64,000 bases of DNA from Protonemura montana. Lineage: Eukaryota; Arthropoda; Insecta; Plecoptera; Nemouridae. Below the pieces are notes generated by a model. That model had not been told where the DNA came from. It did not search any database and saw nothing but the letters and a program-made list of their open reading frames with translations. Position numbers and translations under genes: made by a program. The DNA lies in the NCBI GenBank assembly GCA_947568835.1, contig OX387606.1:14570001-14634000 (forward strand). The letters are read 5' to 3'. This document shows positions 1 to 14,200 of the stretch, piece after piece (positions within the stretch are counted from its first letter, which is position 1; the number at the start of each line of letters is the position of its first letter).

Positions 1-58
1 CAACTGAGCTATCCGGGCACACGTATTCCAGTTTTCGCATGATGGGATAAGGGATCCA
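1..58 (-). repeat. tRNA-headed SINE fragment (cut by window edge)
   Basis: The first bases match the reverse complement of a tRNA A box (CCGGATAGCTCAGTTG). They continue into the same non-tRNA body (GGGATAAGGGATCC) seen in two further copies near 61.3-61.8 kb. The B-box part would lie left of the window. This is a dispersed tRNA-derived repeat rather than a tRNA gene, because the same tail follows the tRNA-like head in all copies. Confidence 0.65.
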
Positions 59-2208
59 TAATATGTTTTGACAGCGATTTCATCTCAGACCCCTTTGCTT
101 CAGTTATTTAACTTTCAGTTACGCATTAGTCAAAAATACCTTGACAATTGTGTACTGAGTACGTTGCGTAATATGCTTTGGCCCTGACCATTCTCTGAAT
201 GACTGCATCTTCGTCTGCTGCAGACACAGCGTTCGGTTCGGATGGTCTGCGCAGTGCAACATGACCGTACCCATTCATTAAAACCAAAACAAAAACCCAA
301 CAATTATTCCAGGTGCAACATAGCGAGATAAGTCCATTGCGCGAGAACCTTTCGTAAGACTTTTCCCTGGTAACCTAAGACAAAGGCACTGTATTTCATC
401 GAGTGGCGATTAATTGTTATCCAATTACTGGATACCGAGACGGTAGTTGAAGTGTTTAATTGCTGTTAGCAATCACATTCGATTCATTATCCTGCGCAAA
501 TGAACAGGATGCTAACATATATGTTACATGAAGTACATACACATAAGGAATTTCAACACGGACGTCATGACACTTTTGTGGGGGCTGATTTTTTTTATTC
601 AGTTTTATGAGATTTTCACATGGTGGGAAATTTGTAGCGGAAAGCCTTTGAGCTGGCCTACCTTGGGTTTTCTCTGAGTATAAACAGAAATTGTCTGTCG
701 TAAGTGTCAGACTGAAAGACGAATTCAAATTTTTCACTCACGACATAGGCAGAGCTTTCTAAATGGAATTGTTTTGTATTTCTCTCAAATCTGAAAGGTC
801 AGCCGGGAAAAAATATTACTGTTTAGGCACTCAAAATTATTTTATGTATAGAACCTGTAAATACAAAGTCTAGTACATCTCGCTACTGATTTTCAAACAT
901 CAATCTACAATACGCAATAAAATTCGCAATAAGTGTTGCAAAATGATATTGTAAAATAGCTCATTCCCCTATCGAATCAGTATGCACTACTAGGCCAGCC
1001 AAACGAAGTGTCAACAATAGAAGACGGCTTTGATCCATGTCATCATACTTTGTGGCCAACATGTGATATCGAATGCGATCTAAGTTAATAATAATAACAT
1101 GTTCTTAATGATACGTGTATGAGGCCAATCTGCAAACGTCACATTAGCACATATCGTTGCTGACACAGCTATAGCGTGCTCTACAGATTCAGTGACGGAA
1201 ACGGAAATGATTAATTTTATATTTGATTTAATTGTTAGTATGCGTTGTAATTAAAAGTACAGAAAAACAACGCTTACATTTTTTGTTGAAGTTGTTTAGT
1301 TTTTAGTAAAATGGAAAATCTGTAGTTCACCGCCATGCTTGCATGAGTTACAAAGAAAATTGTCCGAAATGTAACTGACTTCACGTTGATTTGGTGAAGT
1401 GGTTCAGAGCCGTGGTAGACGTTGTAGGAAGTGTCGGACTTGCTCTGTTAGAATTGTCTTGTGGTCCTAACAACTTCACGTTGTTGCCTATAAAGTGCAT
1501 GTGGTGAGTTGGTGAGTTGTATATAGCAGCTGGTGTTAAAAGCTGAATCTATTGATGAGTTGTGGTCACAGGATTTCCTTTCCAGTATCAATGAATAGTC
1601 AGCCTCCATCGATCGTTGTGTACGATTGTCGCTATTTAACAACACGGAAGGTTAAACGGTCATTTGGATATATATTACTAAAAATTTGCTTGCATAACAT
1701 TGCAGCATTATCTCAATTCATCTTTTGCGTAGCTTCTAAAGTAGTGACGAGAACAGATTGGTTTCGTCGCGGTGATGGGTAATTACTAATTACTAATAGG
1801 TGTTTGTGGCTAAGGATTGAAGAAGAGAATGGCCAATAAATTGTGGACTCATCAAGGCCTTTGGATGCGTAGTTTGTTGGAAAAAAATGTTGATATCAAT
1901 GCAAATCAGAGGCCTTGATCATCAAAAGTGTCGGCTGCTCTTGCCGTGTCTGGAGTCGGTCTAGAGTGGCCTAACGGGATCGATTCGTGATTTCAGATCA
2001 ATTTTTGCACCAATATCCTAACCGTGCCGTTTATGTTTTAGACAAAGGATTAAACTTTGTTTGAAACGTGTTAATTTTTCAATTTTATGTTCCTATTACC
2101 AAAATTAACCCCCCAAAAAAATCACTCATAGTTCAAGACAGTTAGGGGTTGTTTTTATGGAAAATATATAATACAATCATTCTAATTTTACGTTTTTGTT
2201 TCTTTTAG
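59..2208. other. AT-rich 5' flank or first intron of the bestrophin gene
   Basis: No exon is supported here. The bestrophin N-terminal exon (about 20 residues starting near MTxxY) should lie upstream of 2209. I looked for an ATG followed by a fitting donor and found none convincing. The stretch ends in a clear splice acceptor, TTTCTTTTAG, at 2199-2208. Confidence 0.5.
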
Positions 2209-5200
2209 ATGGCGAGGCAGTGTGTACAAACTCATCTGGCGAGAAGTCGTCTTCTACTTGTTTCTTTTCGTGGGGATTCACCTCATGTACAGATATATCC
2301 TGGATGAACCACAAAGAAGGTAAGATCAAACAACATACACCTATCATTGTTACTCTTATTGAGGCTACACAAATTGCAGATATTTATCTTCAATTAAGAT
2401 TCAGAGTAATGGAAATTGGTTGACGTAGGTATAGGAACTTACGCTTCCTGAATTTCGAAAACAACTCTGTGGATACCAATAAATAATAAATATTTTTAAG
2501 AACGCTGTTTATGAGCGCGTTTAAGCATAAATAGTTGCATAAAATAGTTACCATAAAAAATGTTCGCAATCCATGTAAGGGCTAAAAGTGGTAATTAAGG
2601 TCATGGCACGTTTCGACTTCTTTCCTGAAACCTTATTACTGTGATTAGGTAATACGTAATTGAACAATTCTATACAGCATAGAAAAAACACGAAATATGT
2701 GACCAATTTTTCCTAACCTTGTATATAGCGAGCTTGCTAGAAGAAAAGCAACAAACGTAATAACAAGTTCTGGTAGATGAGTATAAGAACCGAAAGAAGT
2801 GGAGGCGCCGAGTATTCATTCCACACCAAAAAAAAAGGCTCAACATCAAAACAAGGTCCAACGCGTGGAGAATGCGCGCAAAAACCCGCCGCAGCCTCAT
2901 TCCAAGAATCCTTGATCGAATGCTGAACGTTATTGTCCTCCATAAACACTATGCATCTCGTATCTACAATGTATATAACGTGTAATTTTCGCGTTCTGAA
3001 TTCTCTGTCGGCGTGGTGTGATTGCCCGATGGGTGCAGGGATCTGTAGAGGTGCGATGCAGTCGAGGAACGACTCTTTAATTTAATGTGGAGCGAACGGC
3101 GCCTAATTAGCACGAAATGTTACAAAATATAACGATCTGATCCAACGTAGCGTTGTTAAGTATACAACGGTAACAAAAAGCCTCTGGATGAATTCAAACA
3201 CGTGGTTTATTCTTTTTGATCTCGTGAATTACTTTCACCTTCGTATACGATTACCATGGTGCTTGTAAAAAGTTTAATACGATTCAATTCGCGAGGTTTC
3301 AGAAATTTTTTTCGGTGTCTTGCGGTCCATAACCTCTAAAAGTATACGACCGCTGGACAATGAATATCACTACGACTGGCAGATATCAAGATTGACCGCA
3401 TACAGAGCGATGAATCAGCAATAAGTGATAATTAAATATATTGGCAGTAATAATTAAAAAACGGAGCCCAGGGCGGTAGATGATGAGGAAGTCTAAAATG
3501 TTGTGTGTGCTATTTCAGTTGCAGCGACAGTATTTTTACACATCTAATCACAATGTATAAAGAAAATTCTTAGAAAAAGTATTTTATTCATCTACACCTA
3601 TCAATTAAATCCTCCAACTGAGTACGTGCACGAACTAAATTATGATATCAATGATTTATTTATGAAAAAATACATGAAAGTTTATTGGGAACGTATCTAG
3701 ATATTTAAATTAAATTTCTCGGACGTAATTAATGTTGGTTTATCTGATTTCCAATGAATTTCACGCAGGGACACAAGCACACATGTAAGTGTGCAAAACT
3801 AACTGCACTCTCCGGATGTAAATGCATTTAACCAAATATGCGTTTTTACAGTAAATTACGCGAAATATCACAAGATCTATTAAATTTAACCTCCATCAAC
3901 AACTTTACTCGGAAAACAATTTTAAATCATTCGCAAAATCACGTGATCTGCAATCTTGCTACCATGAACAGTTATAGATTATATTATATTGCATATAGCC
4001 ACACATGTGTCACTTTATTATCGCGCGAGAAAGTACAAACAGTCGTTAAACTAGTCTGAAGGTACTAATTGTTCACCCTTTCTGCAAGTAAAACAGAACT
4101 GCTGCTTTACCGACCTTAGCATATCGACACGTACGAAATGATTACACCGGTAGTAATTCTACATTCGCTCACTTGTTGACAGAACTAGAGCAAGGAAATA
4201 GCCTAGCCAGCCTGCACTGTGAAGATTTATTAAACGATTAATCAAGGGCAGAGAATCGATATCTTACTTAGTATACGGAATTCTGAAAAGTGAATTATTG
4301 TCGGTTAAGTATTAGCTAAACTGTAGAAATGACTTGTGTATGCAATCGATTCGATTTGGATGTTACAAAGGGAATGGTTGTAGTGCAGAAGAGAAATTTT
4401 AAATGGCAATGAGAATTGGGAAATTTATAAGGAAATGCATCGCTATTGTGAGAGTAGACCTTAAATATCTAATGTTTCTTTTAGCAAGGCTGAAATATTT
4501 GATAGATTCTTTGATTGCATGATGATCATAAAAAAAACGAAGATTCTACGACTGATATGATGGTAAACATTGACTTTTTTAATGACAGTGGTTTTTTTAT
4601 GGTATATATATCTCATTTATGACGGGTTTTTAGCTAAACTGTCTGAAAATAATGAGTCGCAACATCACTTGCATCACACTTTTCATTGTTTACTTATTTT
4701 TAGTGTACACATAAACATAAACATACACAAACATACACATAAACATGCATCAGAAATAATTCATCATGTAAACATAAAAATCAACAAGAAGCAGTCGTTT
4801 AGTAATTCTCTACGTCTACCTGTCAATTGACAATGACCTATAACGAAGTTGAACGCATCCCTATTTGGCACAATAATCATATTCAGTGTAATAAAAATGT
4901 TACGAAACAGCTATAATGTTATAGTAAACTCTACCATCCGCGCATGCGCTGACTGCAGATCACTCGATTCTTACGACACTGCTACAGATCGCCTTTGACT
5001 GCTTCAGTCAAAGGCGGTCAAACGACCACTCTCAACTGACTCACAGTTTCCAGACATTTTCATTTACACTTTTGCATGCTTGGATTTTGCATGTTCTCTG
5101 ATTTTACACTACCAATAAAAATATCAGAAATAATGTAATATATTTCTGATAAGAAACACACAAGATCTTATTACTGTCGATTAAATCCAGTACCGAAACA

Positions 5201-8200
5201 ATAGACAATTAAGGAAGCATAGGAAAGAATTTGGAAGAAGAAAGAGTAGGACAGAAAGTGGAATTGAAAAGGATAAGAAAGGATATGGAGTAGAAAAGTT
5301 GGGAACACGTTTAACCTTTATAAACAACAACTTGCTTCTAAATGTGCCAGTGCTGTCCTCCTGCAGGAATTTTCTCAGACATACTCTAGGTTGTTTTAGA
5401 TAATTAGGCATAAATTGCTAGAAAAAATAACGGTTCCCCATAAATATTGACTTGGACATCAACCGCATCATCACCCATCGAGTTACACAGATCTTATGAA
5501 AACAACTAAGAGCAAATCACAACGTTCCTTCTTTTATCGGACTACGATATTTAAAAGTTCAGTTTGACTTAATGAAAACAAATCTCTCTCTCTAAAGTCC
5601 ATCCACGGACTTCCAATTACCACTTGTTTGCACGTTTGCAGGACTTTCGAGGAGTTACGAAGGCTTTTCGGCACGTCCCTGAGCAAGAACCCCGAGGGAG
5701 TTTCTGAGACGTAATTTTCGATTACCTAAACCCATATTGTCTTCGACACGTCCCTTGCCATAAGAGGTGTGGACTTTCAGGCCCAAAACAATTTTTTTGA
5801 CGGTTTTCCAATTTAGCTACGAAGATACTGGTATGTCAGACTACAAATTCGACAGAACATAGCAAACCAATGACGATTCTGTGAGTACTTTGTGGGGCTT
5901 GGATGGAAAAATCTTCGAGAAAAGTGCTCTTCATGAGGTCCTCCTAGTGAATCTATTTGCTTATGCAACTATATCACATGCTTATGCAACACAAGCGCAA
6001 ACTTTCAAAAACTACTTCTGTCGTGACTGATCATATATCATTTTTCACATATTCTTGTCGCCAACTATTTGTGCTATAAAACGCTTTCTGGATAAAGGGA
6101 ATCGATTTGGCTTTGTCAGTTTTCGGAGGATTACCTTATCTCAACAAGATCGTATAAATTAATAATTTATTTTAAAATATTTCGGCAGACCGATCGGTGC
6201 CCTGAGATCCAGAGATTGTCTGACGTATGGTATCTTTCTTGGAGCTCGGAGGGAAATATCGGATATGGTCACATTTTACCACCTCTTCCAGGCCATGTTT
6301 GGTGCACAGCAACGCTTCCTGCTTCTTGTCTCATCGTCAAAATATTTCATCGGAATTCCAGAGAAACACTCTTCCAGTATTTGCTTTCGGTGCTAGTTGG
6401 CGAAGGCCGGGCTTGACCCAGGATCGGCATCCTTGGTAGTCCGTCACCGTCACCTATCACCTATCAGGATATCACGTAGCACCATCATCCAGAGACACAG
6501 ACACACATCACACCTGAATTACTTGGAAAGATTTCCCATTGCTGCCAGGTCAATCTTTCGATTGGGAAAATCCAGCAGAACCGATGGGACAGACCACTGG
6601 GACCGACTTTATTTAAATTTCCGTTTCCCATTTCTATGGACCCTCTAATAGAGATTTCAAAACATTCCCAAGGGAATATTTATGCAGAGTAAGACTGATC
6701 CATTTAACATTTATTTAAATTAGCTGACGCTTTCTGGAGGTAACACAATCATACCAAATTGTTTAAAAAAATATAACTTTTTTGAATCTGGAAAAAGTGT
6801 TTGATTTATATAATTTTCGTTCCCGTTGGTTTTAACACAGCATACTATATAATCTATAAAACGACAGAACGACCAAGACGATAAGAAAAACGAGCCATGA
6901 CACGCTTCCGATCGTTGTACACAATTACATCATCGCACATTGCTACTCTTCCGAGCAAAATGAAAAATTAAAATAAACCAACTCAGAAAATCCCTATTTT
7001 CAGGACGTTCGAGAAGGTGCGAACATACTTCTCGTCTCAGAGCGAGAGCATCCCCATGTCTTTCGTGCTGGGCTTCTACGTGACGTTGATCGTCAAGCGG
7101 TGGTGGGAGCAGTACAGACTCCTACCGTGGCCTGACTCACTGGCGCTGTTCGTCAGTGCCGCAGTGCCCGGTGTTGTAAGTACCTACACTACGAACTACT
7201 TAACTATTACTCACTTACGTTGACCACGAGAAATGCCCAGTCTTGATGTATCTTTTTAGCAATTTGCTTAGTTAAAATGCAGTGCTTCTTTGCGTTATAT
7301 TTGTCGCTTTTCCATGAGAACCCTGTGGTAACTGTTGCATTACCTGCAGAAATGGTGGTGAGAATATTCGTAGATTAAACCGCAGAGAATGGTTCATTGC
7401 ACTGTTTTGACAACGGGGCTTGTGGCACTCGTCTTATGGCGTCGGTGAATGAGTAGGAAATTATGAAGTCGATGATGAACCTCATCAAGACTAGATGGTA
7501 GGAGGGGAAACCCGGTAGCCAACACCCGTCGAAGAGTAACAATGGTATACTTCTAAATGACGGTACAACTAACAAAAGCACTGGCCCACTGGCCCATTCA
7601 ATCCCTCCAACCTCTCCCCCAAAGATACTGATAATAAGAATTGTATTCTGGTCACCCATTCAATACCTGATCTAGAAGAGAGTCGCTTAACTTCGGTGTT
7701 ATCTTGCAGAGTCGACTAGCAGGATGCCATTGGAAGTTTCTTGTTTGTAAGACGCTAGTTAAACGAAGCAGGGAAAATGGGTTTCCCAATGAATCTTCGA
7801 CTATTATGCCGTCGCCTTTCAGTGCCCCCAAGTGTGAATATGGATTTGTGTTGCTATGAAATTGGTCTGCATCTAGCAAAAAAATGGTGCCAAGTTTTTT
7901 GGCCGTTTGGGAAGTCAATCCAACGTTTTCCTTTCAATTACTTCACTATTTCTTTCGATTTGAGATAATCTTGTTTTTCGCCAAAAAATTATCAGAACGT
8001 TGGCCCCAAGTGTCTACCATTATGTGTTCCCTCATCATGTATTGCCACAATTTTTTAGTAGGCAAACAAATAGCTATATAAAACTAGCATCGATAATTTC
8101 TTTAATGAGCATGATAAGAATAAAATGTCGTCCACTGTCTAGACGGCAATGCATTTGAATACGACACCACTAACGAATCGTTAGTGTCTGGAGTTCAAAG

Positions 8201-11200
8201 TGAAAGGAAGTTGTAGATCGAGACAAATAATTTGTTCGCCTTGCCCACTTTCTATCACTTTACTTTAGACGCGATCATTGATTGATTGACCGATTGATTG
8301 ATTAATTGTTTTGGTTTTACTAGCCAGACTGCGTACTTTTATTTAATTGAACCGCTAGCATGTATTTTTTGCAGTAATTTTGTACTAAAAATAACCTCAT
8401 ATCACACTCATAGCAGTGCATTTGAAAATTAAAGACACAAGATGTTTGCAAAAATGCATTTAATCCAATATAATCCAACATACCCATTCAAAACAATTTC
8501 TTCGGAATTGAAGATTCCGCAAAAAACCGATTTCCACTATTTCTTCGAAATTTCTACAACGCGAATTTTGTCAACCGCAAACCAATTCTCGCCACGCATC
8601 GCACACGTGTTTACCTAGTTCAATACACGTGTACTCAGTGCACGCGTCAAAGTGCGTGAATAATTGTACGCAGTCCGGTGGTACTTGGTATGTACGACGC
8701 ACGCGTGGTATTGGTGTGCAGACACGCAGACGTGCCTGTGGTGGGAGATTGTTGCGTTCCTGGCTGCGGAGACCGTGTCTGGTAATCACTTCTTGACTAA
8801 TGGATGTTGTTTTAGATTTGCACTTTTGGTAGGCCAATTTAGGTGCTCGCCAAAAAGGTACAACGAAACTACTGTTGCCAATTTTCAGAAGTTCCTTGGG
8901 CAATTTAGGTGTTAACTGGTTCGATTTTGTAGAGTATGCTAATTTCTCACTCGATTACTAGTAAGTAGTAAATATTATTTTTTCGATTGAATTCTCTTAG
9001 AATTTATTATCTTCAGGACTCACACGTACGTTAATTGGTTATCAATGGTCAAAAGCTTAAAATTAATAAGAAATGTATAAACAATTATTTCAAAAATATC
9101 TTAACTGCAGCTTGCAAGTCATATTCACTAATTCGACAAAAAAAACAGATTTTAAAACAAGCATAACAATTCGATTGTCAAATTAAAATTAAAATGCGGT
9201 AATTTCATGCGGTTTTTAATGCGGTGGGTTTCATTGACACCCCCACAGTCTCTTGGTTTACTTTCAAACTAAAATGTCATTACTGTCGCCTGAGAAATTT
9301 ATGTAATTTTCATGTATTGAAGAGCAATGCACCTGTCAAGAGCAAAATAAACAATAAACAACAAACGAATCCATCCAATTAAAGCACCCCACAAACATTG
9401 CAATCTCTACCGCGAATGACAGATTGCATGCATTTCACCGACCTGTCAACATGATGGAACTGGGTGTGAAATGATCGACAGATACTAATATCATCTCGCT
9501 CGCTCAACCATCAGTCATTCGCGAGAACGGCGCTAACAGCTGGCTTTCACCACAGAGCTGCCGTCACTCTCTCAAGAATGTTCGGTACTCGACTTGCCAA
9601 TAACATCTCATTCCGTGTCCACCTATAGCATTAGTGTCTTGCGGACAAGAAAGATTAACATTTTTGTGTAGAGACAAATTTGTTAGCCTGTTGCTAATGA
9701 CCGGTGAGATAATACTCCATGTAGTCCATATTACATATTAGGATTGATGAAGATATGGTGTACTCCAAATCTGCATTGGTATTTTATATTTAGGAACACT
9801 AATAACCTCTCAAAAATTGATCGATACTTATCATATACACTAAAATCCCCCAAAAATGATGTGTTCAAGTAGCTCAATTGGTTAGAGCAACATCCGCGAA
9901 AAGTGGAGATCGGGGTTCGATTCCCCCTTTGAGCATCAATTTTTGATGCTGCAATTAAAATCAGATTTCGTAAACTGCATTGGTGTTTATTGATTTTAAA
10001 TAGTCTTTGTTAGACCCGTGTTTATCATGTGACGGCATCAACATTTCGGTGTCAACATTTCGCGATGACTTGACCATCACAACCATGTTGCCAACTCATG
10101 TGTCAACTCAACCCCTTCCAACCCACTATAGTAATTTTCACAAAAACCCAAACCCACTGGTGTACCCTTACTAGGGGAAAAATTCGACAACGCAGCCGAA
10201 TCGATCATTTGTGCCAGCTAACATGTTTCAGAGCCCAGAGGTTAGTATTGACTTATACAAATGCGTGTACAAAGGCCTGTTGTTAAAATCGATTCACCTA
10301 AGTTTTTGCAATAAATAAAATATTTGTTGATCATTTATAGACTAAACATGAACTGTTACAGGTCAGATTTGACACATTAACCGCGTGAATGTTGAAAATA
10401 GAATAGTAAGTAATAGTCTCCTATTTACAAATTACTTTGTAACGGAAGGTTGCTCGTATTTATATTAAATAATTGATATTAACTGTGTCAAACCCAGTCA
10501 TAAATGATAAACGTATGTCGGGCCTAATCGTGCCCTTCGCCGGCAATAGCGGCATTTATAAGACGTTTTATGGTATAGCGAGATTAAAACGAGCACGCTC
10601 AATTTTTGCGTTAGAAGGTCCTAGACCATCTGGAGAAATCCGCAAGCTTAGTTCGGTAAGCGCTTTTTCTATTTTCTAATGACCAGTAATACAATTTTCT
10701 TAACTCCTAGATAAGGTGGGAGTTAAATCAATTGCCATGGCAACAACCAATCACAGGCAGTGAAAGTCAGCTGTTTCTGTGAGTTAAGAGCTTAACTCTG
10801 GGTAGAAAAAGATTGTAGTACCGGGTGTACGAGTCGTAGCAAAGCAATGAAATCGAGTGGTAAATTCGTACTGTAAATAAATCTGAATTACCGGGAACCT
10901 TGCAATTGCAGTTTTGTTCTCCGCTTCGTTCTTATACGCTTGTTTGAGCATAACATTTCCGCCTTGTCAAAGATTTTCATAAACGATTCCAGCATTTAAG
11001 GGTTGGTTTATTTGTATGCAGTAAAATTATACTAAAATAGAATGAGACTTGTACAAGAATTAAAAAATATATATATGAAACATGAAATGTCCTTATATGA
11101 ACTGAGCAAGACAGGAAAGTCAATCTGGCAACATTAATCAGAGGGCTTGTTTCTCTGCAAAGAACTGCTTCGGACTTGACCGATTCGCGTCCGTAAGTAA

Positions 11201-14200
11201 GGAGCAGTAAAGATTGCCACAAACTACGAATTGAGCTGGGCATGCTAACGCCTGGCCACCATTAATTGCAGATAGCTTCTAAATTTTGTCTAAATTTTGT
11301 CTTCTCCGAGATTTGCTCTTTAAAACGTGTGCTAAGAAAATAAGACCCCACATTTCGTATTTGGCGTCAAAATAATAGTGGATACCTGAATAAACAAACA
11401 AATCATATTCGTTGTATCCGTTCATACATCTCTGAATTTCCATAGAGCAGCGTCTCATAAAAAATGTCAGTCTTTATGATGGTTTTTAGACTCATGTCTA
11501 CTTGATTTCTCCTTAGCACTAGTTTTTCTTAATGTCAATCTTATTTTCTTCAATAATGCCAGGCCGTTCGGGGAATCGAACCCCAAACTTCCGGTCATTC
11601 TATGAGTAAAGATTTTAAAGTTTTATTTGTTAACTTTTAGTCCAATCGAAAATGCGCTGTATTTTTTTTCTAACACAAAGACAGGACCAACAGAGTGTTT
11701 TTAGTCAGAGATTGTGGTGAAACTTCCACAATTAGCAAAAAGGAAATTATGAAACTCGCACGTTTTTCGTTTTGTTGGTGTAAGCTATTGTATTTTCCTA
11801 GCATTGAAAAGCATTTTTCATGATTTTTCGCGGCTTTACAGACTAAAGTCTCGTCTGGAGAATGTGAAAACGAATGTTTTCAAGCATTGGCCTTGCTTCG
11901 AAGTTCTGACCTTCAATACCGACGCGTGACCTTGGTTGATTCTGCAGGACGAGGGTGGTAAACTGGTGAGGAGAAACATCATGCGCTACGCTATGCTCAG
12001 CAACGACATCACCTTGCAGAAAGTCAGCTTCCACCCCTCGATTTTGAAGCGTGACCTTGGTTGATTCTGCAGGACGAGCGTGGCAGACTGATGAGGCGAA
12101 ACATCATGCGCTACGCTATGCTCAGCTACGTCATCACCCTGCAGAAAGTCAGCTTCCGAGTCAAGAAGCGCTTCCCCACGTGGCAACACATGGTCGACGC
12201 CGGTAAGTACGCTTATCACTGTTTAACGGCGCACTTTATGCGCAACAAGCCACCTACTCGGCCTCCCTGCTCACCAGACTGATCCAACACAGTGTTGCAT
12301 CACTTTGTGGCATACAAAGTCTGTGTTGGTGACTATGGTCAGACGGTTTTCAAATTTTCACTTGGCTTCATAATTTTCATAAATATTCATAATCAAAGAC
12401 TTAAGTTGCCTAGACGTGTCTAGTTCTAGCTGTCCAGCTGCAGGTTTTCTAAAATCTCTGGCCCGTTAGTGATGGTCTCTTAAAAATGTACACCCATTTT
12501 AAAACCAAGAGTGGCAATCTGATTACATTATCATGTAAGAAGTAGACTCGCAATGCCTTGCGAAAAGCAGGTAATCGGTGGAAGTGCCAGGATCAGAGTC
12601 AGCACCTCCACCATAAGCTTAAGGAGACAGCATTTGTAAGTCTGACTGAGCAGCTTCCACTCAGACGGGTTTGTAAATTATCACATATGATCCGGAAATA
12701 AGATATTCATATTTTTAAAGAATCATCTGATTGTTCTGAATCCTTATGCAATTCTCATATGCTACATTTCCTGAATTCTAGCCATATATTACATAACAGA
12801 TTAAATCAATTTAAACCCGAATGAAGCCTGTATAGTTCAGGAAGTAAACGTGTTTCTGTTGCTTGTCATTTGATTAATCTGCGTGAAAATTTTGATTTGT
12901 CATTTCGACAACATGCTAATTGCATGCACTGAGGGCAAGGCACGAGAATCAAAATATTATTATCTATAGACTGAAATAACGGCGCACATGGCAAGCACTT
13001 AGTGCACATGTGCATGATGATGATGTAAGTTGCAACAAAGAATGAGTAACAACAGTTGCTAAAGACTGCATATTTTCACTTTTTCCAGCATCATTCCGCG
13101 AATTGTTGCGAATCGAGCTTTTTTACTTGCCAAGTTATAGCAAATTTGATGCGCTTTTTTCGAAATTCGCGAAATCAAAATGCAATTCTTGAGTTTCGTC
13201 GACACAATTTGGCCCTGCATATAACAAAGAGAAAACGATTTCCCAAGTTTTAATATTTCTACGGTGACTCTACAAAGGAGCACTCCAATTTTCAGTAGCA
13301 TGATGAATTACGAAAATTGAGCACGGGGACGTGATTCCGCTGCCTCCGGAAGGTTCCAGCTTCAGTTCTTGTGATTTTCCACAACCATTCCAGGTTAATT
13401 CGGGGATAGTTACTCTATCCTCCTGGCTAGTCGATGCCAGTGGCTTAAGTATTTTTGAATCATTTTTCAGTAATTAGTTGCGGCATTAATAATTGATCAT
13501 AAGGATTTGATTTCATCATCGAGGATATGCCCAGCAATTTAAGAAAGCAGTTAATTTCGTAAGGCATTTTAAAATCAACCAACTCCCAATGTCAGTCGCA
13601 CATTGCTCGACGATAGATCTTGGGGATCACCCATTAAGTAACACTGCAGCAACACGATTACACAACTACAACGTGATGCTCCAAGTGCATCGCAGACTCA
13701 CGTGTCGACTCATGCGATCTTGAATAATGCAGCCGACTTCTTCGCGATCGGCGGCCATAAATCACGCAAGAATAACTCGATCGACACCGTTAGACCATGT
13801 TTGATGGACGAGCGTTACGCTTCCATGATGTCGATATTGTGGATCATTGGTACTTCTGAATGGGTAAAAGTGATTCTGGGCACTTTTGTTGAATTGGTGC
13901 TGAATTCGAAAATATATCCATCTATTCTGCATCTTCTTTGGAGTGGTCTTACGTGACAAATTTAGGTGCTGGTCCAATTTGACCAAAGCAGATATGATGC
14001 AAAGTTCTGGCAACTTTAAGGGCAAAACAGAGCAACAGCATTCGCAGTTTAAACATTGCAGTTTCTCCTCTCGTTGTGCTTTATGACGACAGTCATCCCA
14101 TTTAAATACAATATGTGATGCAGAATTTAAATATAAATATGGGCTATTTTTGGCAACAGGATTGTAATTCATACTTGATGGGCGTCTGTTATTGTTCGAC

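Larger units (their letters stand above)
7176..12072 (+). other. BEST1: Bestrophin intron with repeats
   Basis: A 4.9 kb intron. It contains a dispersed repeat copy (about 7399-7740), a (GATT)n tract near 8278-8306, a tRNA-like sequence at 9863-9935, a decayed tRNA B-box-like sequence on the minus strand near 11565-11605, a 31-base sequence at 11476-11506 that recurs in an MTX1 intron, and the partial exon duplication at 11924-12034. Confidence 0.7.

Noticed and set aside
8168-8186. Near-perfect 19-base palindrome CACTAACGAATCGTTAGTG
   Set aside because: Short, single and without repeats or context; expected occasionally in 64 kb.
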